Shown here in pieces: positions 48,941 through 64,000 of a stretch of 64,000 nucleotides of DNA (position 1 is the stretch's first letter; each line of letters starts with the position of its first letter). The notes under the pieces were generated by a model. That model worked only from the letters and a program-made list of their open reading frames with translations, did not search any database and was not told the DNA's origin. Made by a program: the position numbers and the translations under genes. This DNA is from Hemibagrus wyckioides (Eukaryota > Chordata > Actinopteri > Siluriformes > Bagridae), in NCBI RefSeq assembly GCF_019097595.1, contig NC_080710.1:23375780-23439779 (forward strand), written 5' to 3'.

Positions 48941-51262
48941 CAAGCTGAACTCTAACACGTCTATAATATGACCTCTGGACAGGCGCAGGTTCCTCATGCA
49001 GCCCCGGAAAGATGTTCTGGCGCTCAGACAGCTCTGCTTCACGTTAGCTAAAACATGAGGAGAAGAAACATTAAACATTACTCTATATTCACTTACAGTA
49101 AATGTGTTATGAAGCAAAAAAGACAGAAAGCTGTGTAGGGGAGAGTGGCCATACCCGGATATCCTCCAACATAGATGGGGTTCTTGGTCTCGGCTGAGGT
49201 CGAGGAAGAGTGTGGGTTCTCTGCGCTCACGGTTATACCGTCTACAGTCAGACTCAGGCTGTGCTTCAACTTCTTGGCCACCAGAGAGTGCCAGCGGCCA
49301 TCACACATCCTTGACCTGCTTCTGGACACGGCCGAGAAGCGTCCAGCACCGTTATTCACATTGAACACCACCTGCATACAGAACACACACACACATAGAG
49401 CAACATTACTCCTTTTAAGCGAGCACACAGACTGCTCCTTACTCCTTTAAACTCATTGATGTTTACCACCGTGGTGCTGAATGCTCCATTCTGATTGGAC
49501 CACAGATATTAAAAATTCTTACTATAAAAGCAGCTCTGACGATAAGGTGAATCACAGGTGTGTATAAACACACTCCAATATATTACTGTTTCTAAATTAA
49601 CAGCTAAATCACGGGGCTAGTTGTCAGTGTGGTGACATTTTCTCTTAGCATTTGTGGAAGGAGGAGTCTCCAGTGTCAGTGCGTTGGAAAAGAGAGATAA
49701 ATCTGTAACATTAAGTTTTCAGTTTTATGCAAGAACATAAAAAGGATGAATAAAAAACATGAAATGTGACTTTAAACTGCCTTTCCTGTAAATCCCTGCC
49801 ATGTTATTCTTTACATATTTATGGATACAAGACAAACAGCTGTCTAAATAACACCGACAGAACACCCAGGGTTAGACTAGTATATGCACACTGTGTTCAG
49901 TGTAGACAGAAGGTTAGAGTCCTGACCTGTCCATCGATGAGCTCCAGTCCGATGGCGTCCACTCTGGCACTGCTCACTCCCAGCAGAACCCCATCCAGTG
50001 CAGTGGAACGAAACTCCAAGCTCACGGTCACATCAGAGCCCACGTAATAACCCTCTTTTACTGAAACACAGACAGAAACCAAGTACGCAGAGCTTTAGTG
50101 TTTCCTGCTGTTCCTTATCAGCACTGAGAAGAAAAAAAAATCTCTTCATTTTTTAATTAAACAACATGAGCATTAAAACAGCTGCGGTACAATCGCTTAA
50201 GAGAGAAATGACTCAGGGATGAAGTCGAGTGTGAAGTTAGATTGAGCCGTGTGTGATACTGACTGAAAGCGGCGTATCCAGAGCCGTTGAAGAAGGAGCC
50301 GTCCTGCACTGAGCTGAAGCAGGAGCCGGTGTCGTAAGATGCAGCTGGATTGTTCAAGTTCAGTTCAGCATTGTTCAGCTTGACCTTCTGCACACAGCTG
50401 GCTAGACTGTGGGTCACCTGCAACACACACACCAGAAGAAAATCACTCAAATCTGTCATTTACTGGTATTTTTAGTGCACTACATTATGCCACAGTACAC
50501 TTCTATTGAGGTGGCACAGTTAGCCTGAGATGGTATGGTATGTTTTGTTTTGTTTTTTTACTTAATTTGCATCTCTTTTCTGTGTTTGTTGTATTCTTCA
50601 TAGATGTCATGTATCTACCAGTAATATTTTTTGGCATGTCTCTCGACCCCAAGTTTAAGAATTTGCTCTTTTCAGAGGATCAGTTTAGGAAAGAGATAAA
50701 CACTAACGTTTCCAATCCTCTTGGCTGTATATCCTGTCGGCAATCCACCCACGTAGAGCTTCCCTTCCACATCCAGACTCTGGCCTTTAATGGTTGTTCG
50801 CTCCGACTCGGCTCCATCAACACTGATCAGTATGCTCTTCTTGCTGAAGTCGGCCCTCACCTGTGTTCATGCAAACACACACATTAATATAAATCCCACA
50901 AATCATGTTCTCTTATGCAAGATATTCTCTGGCGGTATGAAGCGGTAACTCACAGTGTGCCACTGTCCATCATTGATGTTTGTGAGTGATGTGGTGATAG
51001 CAGGTCCTTTGCCCAGGTCACAAGAGAACAGCAGTCGACCGCCCAGCAGCTGCAGCACTGCATAATCCTGCTGATTAGCATTAGCCATGTAGTACAGGAT
51101 CCCACTGTGAGCCAGCGTACGGATCGACAGCTCAACTGTAAAACTGCAGAGAAAAAGCAGAGCAATTAGATGGTGTTTTTTTTTCTAGAGGTCAAAAAGT
51201 GCATAATGTGACCATATTAACAGACCACATGCTTTTTTTGGAGTATCCAATCGTTCTGGCCT
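48941..51262 (-). pseudogene. partial duplicate of lama1 LG4-LG5 exons inside the Tc1-like element
   Basis: This 2322 bp segment is nearly identical to 52266-54588 (offset 3325). I found three single-base differences (near 49393, 49735, 50894) and one T-run length change (near 51232), all in introns. It carries whole copies of five exons (50954-51143, 50708-50860, 50264-50417, 49927-50060, 49155-49371) with intact splice sites, plus the last exon cut at 48941 (48941-49047). The final 19 codons, stop and 3' UTR are absent; the frame runs into transposon sequence and stops at 48854. Retained introns rule out an mRNA retrocopy. It lacks a promoter and upstream exons, so it is probably not functional alone. 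Confidence 0.9.
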
Positions 51263-51279
51263 AGACCACTGGATCAGAG
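51263..51279. repeat. 17 bp direct repeat, right border of captured lama1 segment
   Basis: Exact copy of 48923-48939. It directly follows the last base of lama1 homology (51262) and leads back into transposon sequence (CATCTCCAAAACTGCAG). Confidence 0.9.
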
Positions 51280-51573
51280 CATCTCCAAAACTGCAGCTCT
51301 TGTGGGGTGTTCCCGGTCTGCAGTGGTCAGTATCTATCAAAAGTGGTCCAATAAAGGAACAGTGGTGAACCGGCGACAGGGTCATTGGGCAGCCAAGGAT
51401 CATTGATGCACAGATGAGCTACTGTTGCTCAAATTGCTGAAGAAGTTAATGCTGGTTCTGATAGAAAGGTGTCAGAATACACAGTGCATGACGGGTCAGG
51501 GCTCTTTCTGCAGCAAAAGGAGGACCAACACAATATTAGGCAGGTGGTTATAATGTTATGCCTGCTTGGTGTA

Positions 51574-52027
51574 GAAAATAAATACAAAATATTGCCAAAT
51601 CAGATTCAAGAATTCCTCAGGGATGTAGTTTCAGCCCATTTAAAACCTTCAAATTCCAAGAATCCTTGTAGGAGATTCATAAAACAAACTTAAGCCTCAT
51701 TTGTCAAAACCAAAACTTGAGCTGTTCTGAGAAAAGGAGCTGCTTTAAAAACCTAATTAACAGCTTCTTTTTTATTATCTTTCTTGCTCACGACACTGAC
51801 AGGAAAGAGCAGCTGTACAGGAAGTCCGGACCATCATTGTGAATCTTCACTGAAAGTAGGATTAATAAAAAAAAACCCAATTGTGATAGGAAGTGAAAGA
51901 ACAACAGTTTCGCAGAGGCTTTTTTTTGTCATTTTAGTTCTTCAAATGAATTTTAATGGAAGCGTGTTTCGTGAAAAGAGACTAAAAAAGGAACAGAATG
52001 AAGAATTAGGGTTTTTTTTTTATTTAT
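51574..52027. other. spacer between the Tc1-like element and the lama1 3' UTR
   Basis: About 450 bp of AT-rich sequence. The short frames (51469-51693 begins in transposase sequence; 51784-52029) carry no recognisable domain. Confidence 0.5.
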
Positions 52028-52208
52028 AGCACTTCATTGCATTTTATTAGCAAACATGAGCAGTGAATCTCCAAGAGTCTCCAAATTCCTTTGAGTCATA
52101 TTAACAAAAATATTTTTAGAACCTGGTTTAATGAAAATTATTGGAATTAATGACTTTTTGTCCAGACAAACAGTCCACAAGGAGTGAAGGAAAGCACTGT
52201 CGAGTGTT
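52028..52208 (-). other. lama1: lama1 3' UTR (approximate)
   Basis: On the - strand, AATAAA occurs at 52043-52048 and again at 52019-52024, about 160-190 nt after the stop codon. A short 3' UTR of under 250 nt is the simplest reading. It ends about 450 bp from the right end of the Tc1-like element. Confidence 0.5.
52043..52048 (-). terminator. candidate lama1 polyadenylation signal
   Basis: The + strand reads TTTATT, so the lama1 strand has a canonical AATAAA 161 nt after the TGA. A second AATAAA lies at 52019-52024. Confidence 0.5.

Positions 52209-64000
<11,792 letters not shown>

Larger units (their letters stand above)
48717..51573 (+). mobile_element. internally deleted Tc1/mariner-like element carrying a captured lama1 fragment
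   Basis: The two ends form terminal inverted repeats: GGCATAACATTATGA near 48732 and its complement TAATGTTATGCC at 51551-51562, with TA at both outer edges (48717-48718, 51572-51573). The left part encodes a transposase start, [18 protein letters not shown]; it resumes after the insert as SISKTAALVGCSRSAVVSIY, a Tc1-type helix-turn-helix. After VSEYTVH the element jumps to its 3' end, so the catalytic domain is missing. Without the 2.3 kb lama1 insert it would be about 0.5 kb. Family assignment is from recalled Tc1-like transposase sequence. Confidence 0.85.

Noticed and set aside
49175..50887. + strand frames at 49175-49450, 49766-50047, 50540-50887 and their copies 3325 bp downstream
   Set aside because: They are antisense to lama1 exons and introns and show no family resemblance.
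48941..51262. lama1 duplicate as a processed (retrotransposed) copy
   Set aside because: All introns are present and there is no poly(A) tract at either junction.

Overview
The window is vertebrate nuclear DNA and almost certainly from a teleost fish. It contains two intron-rich genes with vertebrate exon structure, long (AT)n, (CA)n and (GA)n microsatellites, and degenerate Tc1/mariner elements, LINE fragments and tRNA-type SINEs of families I know from fish. Several of the repeat families are ones I associate with catfish and related otophysans. That narrower placement comes from memory of repeats and is low confidence.

Layout. 1-17.2 kb is gene-free flank: an A-rich/T-rich block, a Tc1-like remnant with a 4 x 58 bp internal tandem repeat, a LINE remnant, minisatellites and SINE copies. 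17.4-46.5 kb (+ strand) holds arhgap28, a Rho GTPase-activating protein. I rebuilt all 15 coding exons with GT/AG borders and consistent phases: 1977 nt, 658 residues, arginine finger R363. Intron 1 is about 13.4 kb and holds another Tc1-like remnant, SINEs, a hairpin repeat and a candidate alternative first exon. 46.5-52.0 kb is the region between the genes: the arhgap28 3' UTR and a Tc1-like element. 52.2-64 kb (- strand) holds the 3' part of lama1, the laminin alpha-1 chain. 27 exons encode the end of the coiled coil, LG1-LG5 and the stop codon (1328 residues). The gene continues past 64,000.

The two genes converge tail to tail. To my knowledge this matches the order ARHGAP28 - LAMA1 on human chromosome 18p, and with the sequence match it separates them from the paralogous pair ARHGAP18/LAMA2. 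The genes are not expected to share a pathway: one turns off RhoA-type GTPases in the cytoplasm, the other is a secreted basement-membrane subunit.

The most unusual structure lies between them. A 2.3 kb genomic piece of lama1 (five complete exons, part of the last exon, and their introns) is repeated almost perfectly at 48,941-51,262. It sits inside an internally deleted Tc1-like transposon and is bordered by an exact 17 bp direct repeat of transposon sequence. The lama1 copy that runs into the stop codon and 3' UTR (52,209-54,588) is the parental one. The other is a recent partial duplicate that has lost the last codons and now reads into transposon sequence.
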